From Thermoleophilaceae bacterium (GTDB lineage: Bacteria > Actinomycetota > Thermoleophilia > Solirubrobacterales > Thermoleophilaceae), in NCBI GenBank assembly GCA_013696425.1, contig JACCYP010000173.1, positions 1-15,585 on the forward strand: 15,585 nucleotides of DNA, in the 5' to 3' direction. The notes under the pieces were generated by a model, which was given only the letters and a program-made list of their open reading frames with translations, was not told where the DNA came from and ran no database searches. Made by a program: the position numbers and the translations under genes. Below are positions 6,865 through 13,938 of this stretch, in pieces. Each line of letters opens with the position of its first letter. Within the stretch, counting starts at the first letter, position 1.

Positions 6865-7284
6865 GTGGGCGCAGCCAGGCGACAGGCCGTGATCGAGGCG
6901 CCGGTCCGCGAGGTGTGGGAGCTCGTCGGCGACCCGCGCCGCTATCCCGAATGGGCGGGCGAGGTCATCGAGGTGACGGGCGTCGCCTCCCTCGACGAGG
7001 GCGAGACCTTCAACCAGACGGGCAAGCTCGGCCCGTTTACCGACACCACCGTCTTCGAGATCGATGCGCGCGAGGAGCTCCGGGAGATCCGGCTGACCTG
7101 CACGAAGAGCGGCTATTACTCGCACTGGCTGCTCACCGAGGCCCAGGGCGGGACCTTCGCCGACGTCGAGATCGGCATGGACCCGAAGCACGCCTTCCGC
7201 GCCTACGACCTCATCGCGCGGCGCTGGTATCGCGGCATCGTCGAGGACGCCATCGCGGGGATCCGTCACCGCCTCGAGCGTTAG
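6865..7284 (+). CDS. SRPBCC (START/polyketide cyclase-like) family protein
   Basis: This 139-residue protein begins MGAARRQAVIEAPVREVWEL and continues VGDPRRYPEWAGEVIEVTGV, the typical SRPBCC opening (beta strand, then helix with V.....D...YPEW). The later pieces (GPFTDTTVFEI, LLTEAQGGTFADVEI) fit the antiparallel sheet, and AYDLIARRWYRGIVEDAIAG fits the long C-terminal helix. The fold encloses a hydrophobic pocket; the ligand is unknown. It starts with GTG, chosen because TAGAGT lies 6 nt upstream. The family length is normal. It precedes the DksA-like gene by 29 bp but that gene has its own candidate promoter. A second, unrelated-looking SRPBCC gene lies at 13482-13931. Confidence 0.82.
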   Translation: MGAARRQAVIEAPVREVWELVGDPRRYPEWAGEVIEVTGVASLDEGETFNQTGKLGPFTDTTVFEIDAREELREIRLTCTKSGYYSHWLLTEAQGGTFADVEIGMDPKHAFRAYDLIARRWYRGIVEDAIAGIRHRLER

Positions 7285-7286
7285 CG

Positions 7287-7309
7287 GCGACTCACGGGAG
7301 TAGAGTCGC
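7287..7309. promoter_or_regulatory. Inverted repeat GCGACTC-N9-GAGTCGC overlapping a -10 box
   Basis: Perfect 7-bp arms at 7287-7293 and 7303-7309. The right arm overlaps the TAGAGT box (7301-7306) of the DksA-like gene, so a bound dimer would block the promoter. It could also be an RNA hairpin at the end of the SRPBCC transcript, but no T-run follows. Confidence 0.35.
7301..7306 (+). promoter_or_regulatory. Candidate -10 box TAGAGT for the DksA/TraR-like gene
   Basis: TAGAGT is followed by exactly 7 nt and ATG 7314. It is the same hexamer as at 6853. Confidence 0.5.
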
Positions 7310-7313
7310 GCCG

Positions 7314-7646
7314 ATGGACGAACAACGCGCCAAGGAACTGCTCGCGCGTGAGCGCGCGCGAATCGAGAAGCAGCTGGTCGAGCTGAAGCCCGGGCACGAC
7401 GACGAGCTCTCGAACCTCGACCAGCACGACGCCGACTCGGCCACTGATCTCTTCGAGGACGAGCGCGACGCCGGCACCTCCACCGAGCTGCGGTCCGAGC
7501 TCGACGCGATCGGGCGGGCGGAGGAGCGGCTTGCGGCCGGCAAGTACGGGCTCTCGGTCGAGAGTGGCGAGCCAATCCCCGACGCGCGGCTAGAGGTGGT
7601 GCCCTGGGCGGAGCGGACGGTTCCGGAGGAGGAGCGCCGGCGGTGA
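7314..7646 (+). CDS. DksA/TraR-like protein lacking the zinc-binding cysteines
   Basis: This 110-residue protein has an N-terminal charged helix (AKELLARERARIEKQLVEL), an acidic turn (DQHDADSATDLFEDERDAG), a second helix (ELDAIGRAEERLAAGKYG) and then LSVESGEPIPDARLEVVPWA. That order is the DksA/TraR coiled coil followed by the zinc-finger region. In zinc-containing relatives the segment reads YG.C..CG.PIP..RL with a second Cys pair further on; here both first positions are Ser and no Cys exists anywhere. Family members act at the RNA polymerase secondary channel or are small regulators of unknown target; RNA polymerase binding here is inference. Its stop overlaps the next start (GTGA at 7643-7646), so it is translationally coupled to the AI-2E family exporter. 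Confidence 0.78.
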   Translation: MDEQRAKELLARERARIEKQLVELKPGHDDELSNLDQHDADSATDLFEDERDAGTSTELRSELDAIGRAEERLAAGKYGLSVESGEPIPDARLEVVPWAERTVPEEERRR

Positions 7647-8851
7647 CCGAGGACAAGTCGCTGATGCCGGATCTCCCGCCGGCACCAACGCCGACGGACC
7701 GCCGGACCAACCCCTACGAGCGCCCCCCGATGCACCCGGTGTCGATCCTGCGGGTGGTGCTCGTCGTGGTCGCGGCGGTCCTGTCCATCTACGTGATCTA
7801 CCTGCTGCGCCAGCCGATCTCGTGGATGGTGATCGCCGGGTTCATCGCGATCGCGGTGTCGGGACCGATCAACTTCCTCTCGCGCTGGATGAAGCGCGGA
7901 CTCGCGATCGCGATCGTCTACGTCGGCGTGGTGCTCGTACCGATCGGCATGCTCGCCGCGCTCGTGCCGCCGATCGTGGAGCAGGGCGAGGAACTCGCGC
8001 AGAAGGCCCCGCAGTACGCGCAGGACGTACAGAACTTCGCGAACGAGAACAAGCGCGTGCGCGAACTCGACGACAAGTTCGACCTCACGGCGAAACTCGA
8101 GGAGCTCGCGCAGGAGCTGCCCTCGAAGGTGGGCGACGCCGCCGGGACGCTCGCCGATCTCGGCGCCGGCATCGTGTCGGGCCTGTTCGCGGGCATCACG
8201 ATCCTGATCCTGTCGATCTTCATGGTGGGCGCAGCTCCGCGATGGCGAAAATCGATCATCGGCATCCAGTCCCGCGATCGAGCCGAGTCGCTGAACCGCC
8301 TGTTCGAACGCGTGGGCGCGGCGGTCGGCAACTACGTGGCCGGTGCGCTCATCCAGGCCACTGTCGCGGGCGTTCTCTCCTACATCGTCCTGCTGATCCT
8401 CGGCGTGCCGTATCCGCTGGCGCTCGCGCTCGTGATCTTTGCACTCGACCTCGTGCCGCTGGTGGGCGCCACGCTCGGGGCGATCCTCGTCGGGCTGGTC
8501 ACGCTGTTCCAGGACTTCCCGACGGCAACGATCGTCTGGGTGATCTGGTCGATCGTCTACCAACAGCTCGAGAACAACGTCATCCAGCCGCGGATCCAGT
8601 CGCGCGCGGTGGCGGTCGAGCCGTTCATAGTGCTCGCGAGCGTGCTGTTCGGAGCTGCCCTGTTCGGCATCGCCGGCGCGCTGATGGCGATACCGGCGGC
8701 AGCGTCGATCCAGATCGCGATCCGCGAGTACCTCGTGTACTCCGGCCGGCTGCAGGTGCCCGACCACGCGAAGGCCGAGACGGAACCCGTCCCTCCGGAG
8801 GAAGACGGCGAGCCTCCGCCCGGCGGGGAACCTCCGGCTGCACCGGCCTGA
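7643..8851 (+). CDS. AI-2E family (PerM/UPF0118) transporter
   Basis: This 402-residue protein has a Pro-rich cytoplasmic N-terminus (about 1-30). A hydrophobic pair (VSILRVVLVVVAAVLSIYVI, MVIAGFIAIAVSGPI) follows, then a third helix at about 75-100. A soluble charged stretch of about 65 residues (EQGEELAQKAPQYAQDVQNF onward) comes next. The conserved C-terminal half has ALDLVPLVGATLGAIL, QLENNVIQPRI and FGIAGALMAIPAAA. These are hallmark segments of the AI-2E exporter / PerM permease family. Substrates range from autoinducer-2 to ions or peptides and cannot be inferred here. The C-terminal tail is Pro/Glu-rich and disordered-looking. The GTG start overlaps the DksA-like stop. The beta-lactamase-fold gene follows after 23 bp. 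Confidence 0.88.
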   Translation: MTEDKSLMPDLPPAPTPTDRRTNPYERPPMHPVSILRVVLVVVAAVLSIYVIYLLRQPISWMVIAGFIAIAVSGPINFLSRWMKRGLAIAIVYVGVVLVPIGMLAALVPPIVEQGEELAQKAPQYAQDVQNFANENKRVRELDDKFDLTAKLEELAQELPSKVGDAAGTLADLGAGIVSGLFAGITILILSIFMVGAAPRWRKSIIGIQSRDRAESLNRLFERVGAAVGNYVAGALIQATVAGVLSYIVLLILGVPYPLALALVIFALDLVPLVGATLGAILVGLVTLFQDFPTATIVWVIWSIVYQQLENNVIQPRIQSRAVAVEPFIVLASVLFGAALFGIAGALMAIPAAASIQIAIREYLVYSGRLQVPDHAKAETEPVPPEEDGEPPPGGEPPAAPA

Positions 8852-8857
8852 CCCCGC

Positions 8858-8863
8858 TACCTT
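8858..8863 (+). promoter_or_regulatory. Weak candidate -10 box TACCTT for the beta-lactamase-fold gene
   Basis: TACCTT lies 11 nt before ATG 8875, so any leader would be only a few nucleotides. Spacing is longer than in the other candidates; read-through from the AI-2E family gene is an alternative. Confidence 0.25.
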
Positions 8864-8874
8864 CTGGGTACGGG

Positions 8875-10464
8875 ATGCGTGGCCTCTGGAGAACTCCTCT
8901 GCTGGCGCTGCTCGCCGCCGGGCTGCTGATTCCCGCGACGGCGTCGGCTGCGAAGACCTGCCCTGAGCCGGGCGCGGGCGACTTCCCGCGCGCGACACCG
9001 GCCGAGGCCGGCTTGGACGCGGCGAAGATCCAGGCTGCGATGGATTACGGCACCTCGCAGGCGGGACTCGCGGTGCGGGTGTATCGCGACGGCTGCCTGG
9101 TCGCCGAGGACCGGGGCGCCCCCGGCAACCGCACACAGACCTACGAGAGCTACTCGATGGCGAAGTCGGTCACTGGGCTGATGTTCGGCGCGGCGATGGA
9201 GGACGGCTTCATCTCCCCGGACGATCCCGTCGGCTCGCTCGTGCCCCAGGCCGACGCAAACCACGGCGCGATCAAGGCAGAGCATCTGCTCGAGATGACC
9301 TCGGGCCTGAAGTGGAACGGCGCGCGCGACTACAACGTCTTCACCCCCTTCGACCGCGTGCGCGACACGCTCACGCTCGACTTTGCCCACCCGCCCGGGA
9401 CCTACTATGAGTACGCGCAGAGCCCGGTCACGATGGCCGCGCATCTCGTGCAGAGGGCAACCGGGATGGACGCGCAGGCCTACTTCCAGCAGGAGGTGGC
9501 CGACCCGCTCGGCATCGCGAAGGACCGCTGGACCTGGAGCCGCGACGGCGGTGGCAACACCTACGGCTTCTGGGGCGTGAACATGCGCCCGGACGACTAC
9601 GGGCGCCTCGGCGAGCTCATGCGCCGCGGCGGGGTGTGGAAGGGCAAGCGCCTCCTGTCCGAAGAGTTCATGCGCGAGTCGCTCAGGCCGGGTGCCAACA
9701 ACCCCTGCTACGGCTGGCTGATCTGGGTGAACGCTGGCGAGAAGTGCGTCGGCCCGACCGTCACAGAGCGGCCCACGCGCAACAACCGCCGCTTCCCCGG
9801 CCTGCCGAAGGACCAGTACACCTTCTCCGGGCTGTTCGGGCAGATCGTGGCCGTCTTCCCCACGCAGAAGATCACGATCGTGCGAACCGGCCAGGATCCG
9901 GGCCTTGTCCCCACCGGGGGCACGAGCTGGGAGCACGAGCTCTACCGCCAGGTGCTGTCCTCGATCACGGACGGCCCAAGTGGGATCTTCAAGGAGGCCA
10001 CCGGCACCTCCGACGACGCCGACTACGGCTTCCAGACCGCCTTCCGCAACCCCGGCGAGTACGACGAGGCCGCGAACCCGACGCCGCTCGCGGCGGCCGG
10101 CCCGCAGCGCGCCCGCGCCGCGCACCTCTCTCTGGCGCTGCCGAAGCCGTCGAAAAGGGGCAACGTCGCGCTGCGGCTCACCTGCCCGCCCCTGGCCGGC
10201 ACCGGCCGCTGCACCGGCGTGTCGTGGCTCGAGACCTCCCGCGGCGGGGGCAAGCGCTACGACGTACCGGCCGGCGGCACCACGGTGCTCAGGTTCAAGC
10301 TCTCCAAGCTGCGCCTCGGTCAGCTTCGGCGCGACGGCAGGGCGGCGATCGAGTTCATCGCCACCAACGAGGACGCCGCGCAGGGCACGCAGGTGAAGCG
10401 CCGCTTCACGGTGGAGAACGGCCCGAAGGCGAAGAAGAAGAAGCGCTCGAAGCGCCGCCGTTAG
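8875..10464 (+). CDS. Secreted serine hydrolase of the beta-lactamase (class C/PBP-like) family
   Basis: This 529-residue protein has a clear signal peptide (LLALLAAGLLIPATASAA, cleavage near residue 26). The serine hydrolase domain opens with AGLDAAKIQAAMDYG. It has the Ser-x-x-Lys nucleophile motif SMAK at residues 94-97 (TYESYSMAKSVTG), HLLEMTSGLKWN near 137-148, YEYAQSPVTMAAHL near 178-191 (Tyr180 as candidate general base) and YTFSGLFGQIVAVFP in the KTG-equivalent region. These enzymes are often esterases or peptidases rather than antibiotic-degrading lactamases. From about residue 415 a beta-rich tail (LSLALPKPSKRGNVALRLTC, RCTGVSWLE) follows, ending in KKKKRSKRRR, a style common in secreted proteins of Solirubrobacterales-like bacteria. 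The reading frame is intact. Substrate is unknown. Confidence 0.85.
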   Translation: MRGLWRTPLLALLAAGLLIPATASAAKTCPEPGAGDFPRATPAEAGLDAAKIQAAMDYGTSQAGLAVRVYRDGCLVAEDRGAPGNRTQTYESYSMAKSVTGLMFGAAMEDGFISPDDPVGSLVPQADANHGAIKAEHLLEMTSGLKWNGARDYNVFTPFDRVRDTLTLDFAHPPGTYYEYAQSPVTMAAHLVQRATGMDAQAYFQQEVADPLGIAKDRWTWSRDGGGNTYGFWGVNMRPDDYGRLGELMRRGGVWKGKRLLSEEFMRESLRPGANNPCYGWLIWVNAGEKCVGPTVTERPTRNNRRFPGLPKDQYTFSGLFGQIVAVFPTQKITIVRTGQDPGLVPTGGTSWEHELYRQVLSSITDGPSGIFKEATGTSDDADYGFQTAFRNPGEYDEAANPTPLAAAGPQRARAAHLSLALPKPSKRGNVALRLTCPPLAGTGRCTGVSWLETSRGGGKRYDVPAGGTTVLRFKLSKLRLGQLRRDGRAAIEFIATNEDAAQGTQVKRRFTVENGPKAKKKKRSKRRR

Positions 10465-10466
10465 CG

Positions 10467-10486
10467 ACCTCACCTGTGGAGGTTTT
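10467..10486 (+). terminator. Weak hairpin with T-run after the hydrolase gene
   Basis: ACCTC (10467-10471) pairs with GAGGT (10479-10483) around a 7-nt loop, followed by TTTT ending at 10486. The stem is only 5 bp, so termination strength is doubtful. Confidence 0.3.
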
Positions 10487-10494
10487 CGCGATGC

Positions 10495-10500
10495 TAGCTT
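10495..10500 (+). promoter_or_regulatory. Candidate -10 box TAGCTT for the gene at 10508
   Basis: TAGCTT is followed by exactly 7 nt and ATG 10508. It supports 10508 as the original start even though the downstream frame is shifted by one base. Confidence 0.45.
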
Positions 10501-10507
10501 CGATCAG

Positions 10508-11025
10508 ATGAGGGTGGGATCGCAATATCCCTCGTCGTTCTCGTGTGTCTCACGACGGGCGGCAGCAGCGCATCGGGCAACAGCACGGCACAGGCGGCCG
10601 CGGGCTGCATCATCGTGCTGCCGATCAACGTCAAGGTTGCCGAGCGCGGCGAGCTGAAGGACCCCGGCGCGATCCTCCCGCTGGTCGTCTCGACCAAGGG
10701 CCCGCGCCTGCGGCGGGTCCGGATCGGCCTCTACAGCTACCGGGGTCAGGAGCTCGGCAAGCGGCGCGTGGCCGCAATCCAGGGCGAGAAGATCGTGGGG
10801 GTGCGTCTGAAGGCGAACCTGCCCTCGGGCGACTGGACGATCTACGCCGAGGGCTTCCCGAACGCGAATCCCTCGTGCGGGCCCAAGCACTCCTCCAAGA
10901 TCGTCAAGCGGCTGCGCACGCGCAAGAAGACGAAGCAGAAGGAGGAGGACACGGGCGGCGAGGAGGACACGGGAGACGCGCCCAGCGGGGGCTGCCCCGC
11001 CGGCCAGACCTGCGGCGAGCTCTAG
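10508..11025 (+). CDS. Small secreted protein of unknown function, apparent frameshift in signal peptide
   Basis: The body (160 residues if started at GTG 10543) includes AAGCIIVLPINVKVAERGEL, LPLVVSTKGPRLRRVRIGLY, GVRLKANLPSGDWTIYAEGF and GCPAGQTCGEL, with a duplicated EEDTG unit near residue 138. It looks like a small extracellular beta-rich domain. I do not recognise the family. Upstream of 10543 the same frame reads IAISLVVLVCLTTGG, a good signal peptide core, but contains no ATG or GTG start. The ATG at 10508, which has TAGCTT 7 nt upstream, reads MRVG and is one base out of frame. Adding one G in the GGG at 10516-10518 gives MRVGIAISLVVLVCL. Either a base was lost (mutation or read error) or translation starts at 10543 without a proper signal peptide. 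The stop shares CTAG with the minus-strand gene. Confidence 0.6.
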
Positions 11026-11120
11026 GCGCGCCGGCGGCGGCCCCACACCACGAAGGCGCCTGCCGCACCGGCCAGTCCGAAGGCGGCGAACACGCTGCCG
11101 AGCGTGGTGCCCGGGTCCAT
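11022..11120 (-). CDS. 32-residue single-pass membrane protein
   Basis: ATG 11120 directly follows the TAG of the FAH-family gene (TAGATG), so it would be translated by coupling. The product begins MDPGTTLGSVFAAFGLAG, has one hydrophobic helix at about residues 7-26 and ends WGRRRRA, predicting an N-out, C-in orientation by the positive-inside rule. Its stop shares CTAG (11022-11025) with the convergent secreted protein gene. No family is recognised. Small size leaves chance open, but a clean helix with a basic stop-transfer end and tight spacing supports it. Confidence 0.5.
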   Translation of the reverse strand: MDPGTTLGSVFAAFGLAGAAGAFVVWGRRRRA

Positions 11121-12071
11121 CTAGTGCGCGGGCTTCACGCCCACCGTGTTCTCGAGGCGACCGACCCGGTCGATCTCGAGCTCCACGCGGTCGCCGGGCG
11201 CGAGCTTCTCCATCCGCTCGAGGCCGCAGCAGCCGGCGAACGTGCCGGTGGCGAGCATGTCACCCGGGCGCAGCTGCTCGCCGCGGCTGGCGTAGGCCAC
11301 CATGTCGGCGAACGAGTGGCTCATGCCTGCACTGCTCGAGGAGCCCTTGGCCTCGCCGTTCACGTGCACCGTGCCGGTGAGCGCGCTCGCGTGAGGCAGG
11401 ATCTCGTCCGCGGTCACGACCTCGGCGGACATCGAGTTCGCGAACCCCTTTGCCTTGATGACGGGGCCGAAGATGCCGTCGCGGTACTCCTCCCACTGGG
11501 TGTCGCGCGCGCTCCAGTCGTTCACCACGAAGAAGCCGCCGATCGCCTCGAGCGCCTGCTCGGCGTTCGCGTCCTTCACCGGCCTTGAGAGCACGAAGCC
11601 CAGCTCGAGCTCGTAGTCGAGCCAGTCGCAGTAGTGCGGCCACTCCACGGTCTCGCCCTCGGTGATGAAGGCGCGGTGATTGCCGAGGTAGTAGAGGGGA
11701 TGCTTCTTTGCGAGCTTCGCCGGCTTCAGTTTGGGGAACGTGCCGCGGGTGGCCTTCTCGTAGGTGTCGATCACGCCACCGGCCGCCGGCGAGAGGAAGC
11801 TCTTCGCGAGCGCGCGGCCGGAGTCAATCATGTGCTGCTCGAACACCGAGAAGGCGCGGAAGGAGGCCGGCGCGAACGGAAGCAGCGGCGCCGGATCGGT
11901 GACCCGCACACGCTCGGCGAGGGCTCGCCCGGCCGCGTCCTCGCGCTCGTCGGCCGACATGCCGAGGAACGCGACCACGTCGTCGTTCTGAAGCGGCGCC
12001 CATGCGCCCTCGCCGTCGCCCACGGCGGTGGCGGTCGCACCGTCATCGAACGTCACGCGCCGGAGCCTCAT
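11121..12071 (-). CDS. Fumarylacetoacetate hydrolase (FAH) family protein
   Basis: This 316-residue protein has a variable N-terminal part (about 1-70), then the FAH fold: PLYYLGNHRAFI, DYELELGFVLSRPV (metal ligands Glu154 and Glu156), VVNDWSARDTQ (Asp185), FGPVIKAKGF, and GDMLATGTFAGCCGLERMEK near the end. Members cleave C-C bonds or hydrate/decarboxylate 2-oxo acids in aromatic and sugar catabolism, using Mg2+ or Mn2+; the exact substrate is not deducible. The start is taken as ATG 12071 because it overlaps the stop of the deacetylase gene (ATGA), giving translational coupling; an in-frame ATG also exists at 12083. The 32-residue membrane protein follows with no gap. Co-expression with a deacetylase hints at a shared catabolic route (inference). 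Confidence 0.85.
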   Translation of the reverse strand: MRLRRVTFDDGATATAVGDGEGAWAPLQNDDVVAFLGMSADEREDAAGRALAERVRVTDPAPLLPFAPASFRAFSVFEQHMIDSGRALAKSFLSPAAGGVIDTYEKATRGTFPKLKPAKLAKKHPLYYLGNHRAFITEGETVEWPHYCDWLDYELELGFVLSRPVKDANAEQALEAIGGFFVVNDWSARDTQWEEYRDGIFGPVIKAKGFANSMSAEVVTADEILPHASALTGTVHVNGEAKGSSSSAGMSHSFADMVAYASRGEQLRPGDMLATGTFAGCCGLERMEKLAPGDRVELEIDRVGRLENTVGVKPAH

Positions 12072-12838
12072 GCCTGTTCCCATCCCATGTCATCGAGCCC
12101 GAGCGGGATGCCGCTCGCGTCCTCGTGCCCGGCGATCTCCCGGCAGGGGGCCACCCAGAGATCGTCGCGCTTCACGAGCTCGAGCGTCCGCTCGAGGCGG
12201 TCGAGCCCGAACCACCCGGTGAGCGCCGGGTGGAACAGCAGGGTCATGTAGCCGCCCCTTTCCACCACCTCGTCGATGCGCGCGGCGAGCCGCGCCTCGA
12301 GCTCCTCGGCGCTCAGGCCGTCGGCGGGGTCGTCGTTGCGCTCGCGCAGGCCCTGCATCTGCGGCAGCACGCAATAGGCGTCGATGTCGGCCCAGCGGAA
12401 CGGCAGCGCCGGCAGGTCGCCAACCCGGCCGGCCCCCTCTCCCGCCGGGCTCACGTAGCGGTAGCCGTGTGCCTCCAGATGCTTTGGGGTCGAGGGGAGC
12501 ATGCGCCCGCCGGGCGGGCGGAACCCGAACAGCGGCAGGCCGGCGTTCCCGCCCTCGGCCCTGCCGCGCTCGAGGTTCTTCTCCTCCTCGTGCTCGGTCA
12601 GGGCGTGCCATGTCTCGTGCTCCCACGCGTGGTAGGCCACCTCGTGGCCCTGCTCCTCAAGGCGCGCAAGCGGCTCGGCGTGCTCCTCCATCACGAAGCC
12701 CTCGGTGAAGAACGTGGCGCTCAGGTCGAGCTCGTCGAGCAGCTCCGCCAGCGGGCTGATGGCCTCGGTGATCACCGGCGGGGCGAGGTTGTCGAAGGTG
12801 AGGCTGAGCGCGGCCTTTTGACCGTGGGGCCAGCTCAC
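12068..12838 (-). CDS. Polysaccharide deacetylase (NodB/CE4-like) family protein
   Basis: This 256-residue protein has the NodB motifs: AALSLTFDN at 9-17 (motif 1), HEVAYHAWEH at 65-74 with His70 and His74 (motif 2), FGFRPPGGR at 104-112 (motif 3), FRWADIDAYCVLP at 147-159, and TLLFHP at 199-204 (motif 5 His203). Motif 1 has Asn17 in place of the second Asp of TFDD, which normally binds metal; I recall TFDN as common in a related actinobacterial subgroup, so this may be a natural variant. Without a signal peptide the enzyme is cytoplasmic. That fits PuuE-like or amide-hydrolase roles better than cell-wall deacetylation (inference). The start is GTG 12838. Its stop overlaps the FAH start in ATGA. 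Confidence 0.82.
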   Translation of the reverse strand: MSWPHGQKAALSLTFDNLAPPVITEAISPLAELLDELDLSATFFTEGFVMEEHAEPLARLEEQGHEVAYHAWEHETWHALTEHEEEKNLERGRAEGGNAGLPLFGFRPPGGRMLPSTPKHLEAHGYRYVSPAGEGAGRVGDLPALPFRWADIDAYCVLPQMQGLRERNDDPADGLSAEELEARLAARIDEVVERGGYMTLLFHPALTGWFGLDRLERTLELVKRDDLWVAPCREIAGHEDASGIPLGLDDMGWEQA

Positions 12839-12870
12839 TCCGGAACCGCCGTCAAGCGCGCGGCCGTGGT

Positions 12871-12893
12871 CTGTGAGGACCCCCGGGGCCTCA
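12871..12893 (-). other. Short hairpin at the end of the membrane-protein gene
   Basis: On the minus strand TGAGG (including the stop codon) pairs with CCTCA 10 nt later, with three more C-G pairs inside and one bulged T. No T-run follows, so it is not a classic terminator. Confidence 0.25.
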
Positions 12894-13412
12894 CGCGCGG
12901 TCCCTGTCGAGCAGTGCGGGGCTCCAGCTCGCCGGGTCTTCGCGTGCCTGCTCGGCGGCCCAGGCGAAGTGGTGCTTCGCGCTGGCGATCAGCCCCGGCC
13001 CGGTCGCGAAGCCGAGCACAGCCCACTTGAAGTGCTCGCGACGGGTCTCGAATGCGATCGCGCCGAGCGCCCCGATCAGCCAACCCCAGAGGATCGCGTT
13101 GTACATCGGCAGCTGATCCACGGTGAGGCCCTCGGCCTCGTCGAGCATCGGGATACCGTTGTGCAGCGACCACGGCCACACCGCGAAGTGCGTGAGCACG
13201 CCGGCCGCAGCCGACCCCGCGCCGAGCGCGAGGTCGCGCTCCGGCTTCCCGCGGATGGCGGACATGGCGGAGAACGGGATCACCACGCTCCAGAGGCAGA
13301 TCGCCCCGCGGCGGCCGAGGAACGGCTCGAATACGAGGCCGACGCCGGCGCGCGTCTCATACGCGTGGTGGGCGAGGGTGCCGGCGGTGGCCAGGAGAGC
13401 GAAGGGGCGCAC
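12891..13412 (-). CDS. Membrane protein of unknown function
   Basis: This 173-residue protein starts at a GTG (MRPFALLATAGTLAHHAYET). Hydrophobic stretches are near residues 3-15, 36-50 (AICLWSVVIPFSAMSA), 61-80 (LALGAGSAAAGVLTHFAVWP), 104-118 (NAILWGWLIGALGAI) and 128-142 (FKWAVLGFATGPGLI). That suggests three to five membrane helices, with a charged C-terminal tail (EDPASWSPALLDRDRA). Histidines recur (HHAYE, THFAVWPWSLHNG, SAKHHFAW). I do not recognise the family. It lies 52 bp upstream of the deacetylase gene on the same strand, so co-transcription is possible. No TAGNNT box or convincing ribosome binding site is seen at the start. Confidence 0.65.
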   Translation of the reverse strand: MRPFALLATAGTLAHHAYETRAGVGLVFEPFLGRRGAICLWSVVIPFSAMSAIRGKPERDLALGAGSAAAGVLTHFAVWPWSLHNGIPMLDEAEGLTVDQLPMYNAILWGWLIGALGAIAFETRREHFKWAVLGFATGPGLIASAKHHFAWAAEQAREDPASWSPALLDRDRA

Positions 13413-13481
13413 GGGAGTCAGAGAGCGTTGAGCATGCCCTGGGCTGTCACGACGTCCGCCGCTCGGGCATCGGGCGCGCGC

Positions 13482-13931
13482 TCAACCCTGCTCGGCGCGC
13501 TCTTTGAGACCGTCGGCCGCGCCGCCGAGCAGGAAGTTGCGCACCTGCCCCTCGACGGGACCGCGCAGCATCATCCCGAGCATCCGGCCCGGATCGGCGG
13601 AGAGGCCGTAGGTCGCGCGGGTGCGCCCGCCGCCGAGGTCCTCGAGCTCCCAGGAGCCCTCGAGCGACTTGGTGTCGCCCTTCTCCTGGATCCAGCGGAT
13701 GGTGGTCGGCGCGCTGTAGGAGAAGCGCAGCAGGGCCCGGACCGACTTCACCTTCGCGTCGGACTCGGTCTCCACGAGCTCGGCCCGGCGCTCGTCGTCG
13801 CGCTCGAGCACCTCCACGTCCTTCAGCGAACCCTGCCACTCCGGCGCGTTCTCGATGTCCGCCGCGATGTCGAAGACGCGCTCTATCGGAGCGTCGATCT
13901 CGACCGACTGCGTTCCTTCGATCAGTCCCAT
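13482..13931 (-). CDS. SRPBCC family protein
   Basis: This 149-residue protein begins MGLIEGTQSVEIDAPIERVFDI, then AADIENAPEWQGSLKDVEVL, the usual SRPBCC opening. It ends with a helix (PVEGQVRNFLLGGAADGLKE) after GSWELEDLGGGRTRATYGLS. It probably binds a hydrophobic ligand; none can be named. The start ATG 13931 is chosen because TAGGAT lies exactly 7 nt upstream. The frame continues open to 14159, but that extension is low-complexity and overlaps the divergent DUF2277 gene. The membrane-protein gene begins 69 bp downstream on the same strand. Length is normal for the family. Confidence 0.82.
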   Translation of the reverse strand: MGLIEGTQSVEIDAPIERVFDIAADIENAPEWQGSLKDVEVLERDDERRAELVETESDAKVKSVRALLRFSYSAPTTIRWIQEKGDTKSLEGSWELEDLGGGRTRATYGLSADPGRMLGMMLRGPVEGQVRNFLLGGAADGLKERAEQG

Positions 13932-13938
13932 GTCCGCG

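Noticed and set aside
8857..10473. Long minus-strand open frame, about 540 codons, opposite the beta-lactamase-fold gene
   Set aside because: Antisense to a gene with signal peptide and SxxK motif; no recognisable domains.
13413..13481. Minus-strand short frame ending ARAADVVTAQGMLNAL and a stop just before the membrane-protein gene
   Set aside because: It could be the C-terminal scrap of another lost gene, but no family is recognised and it is too short to support.
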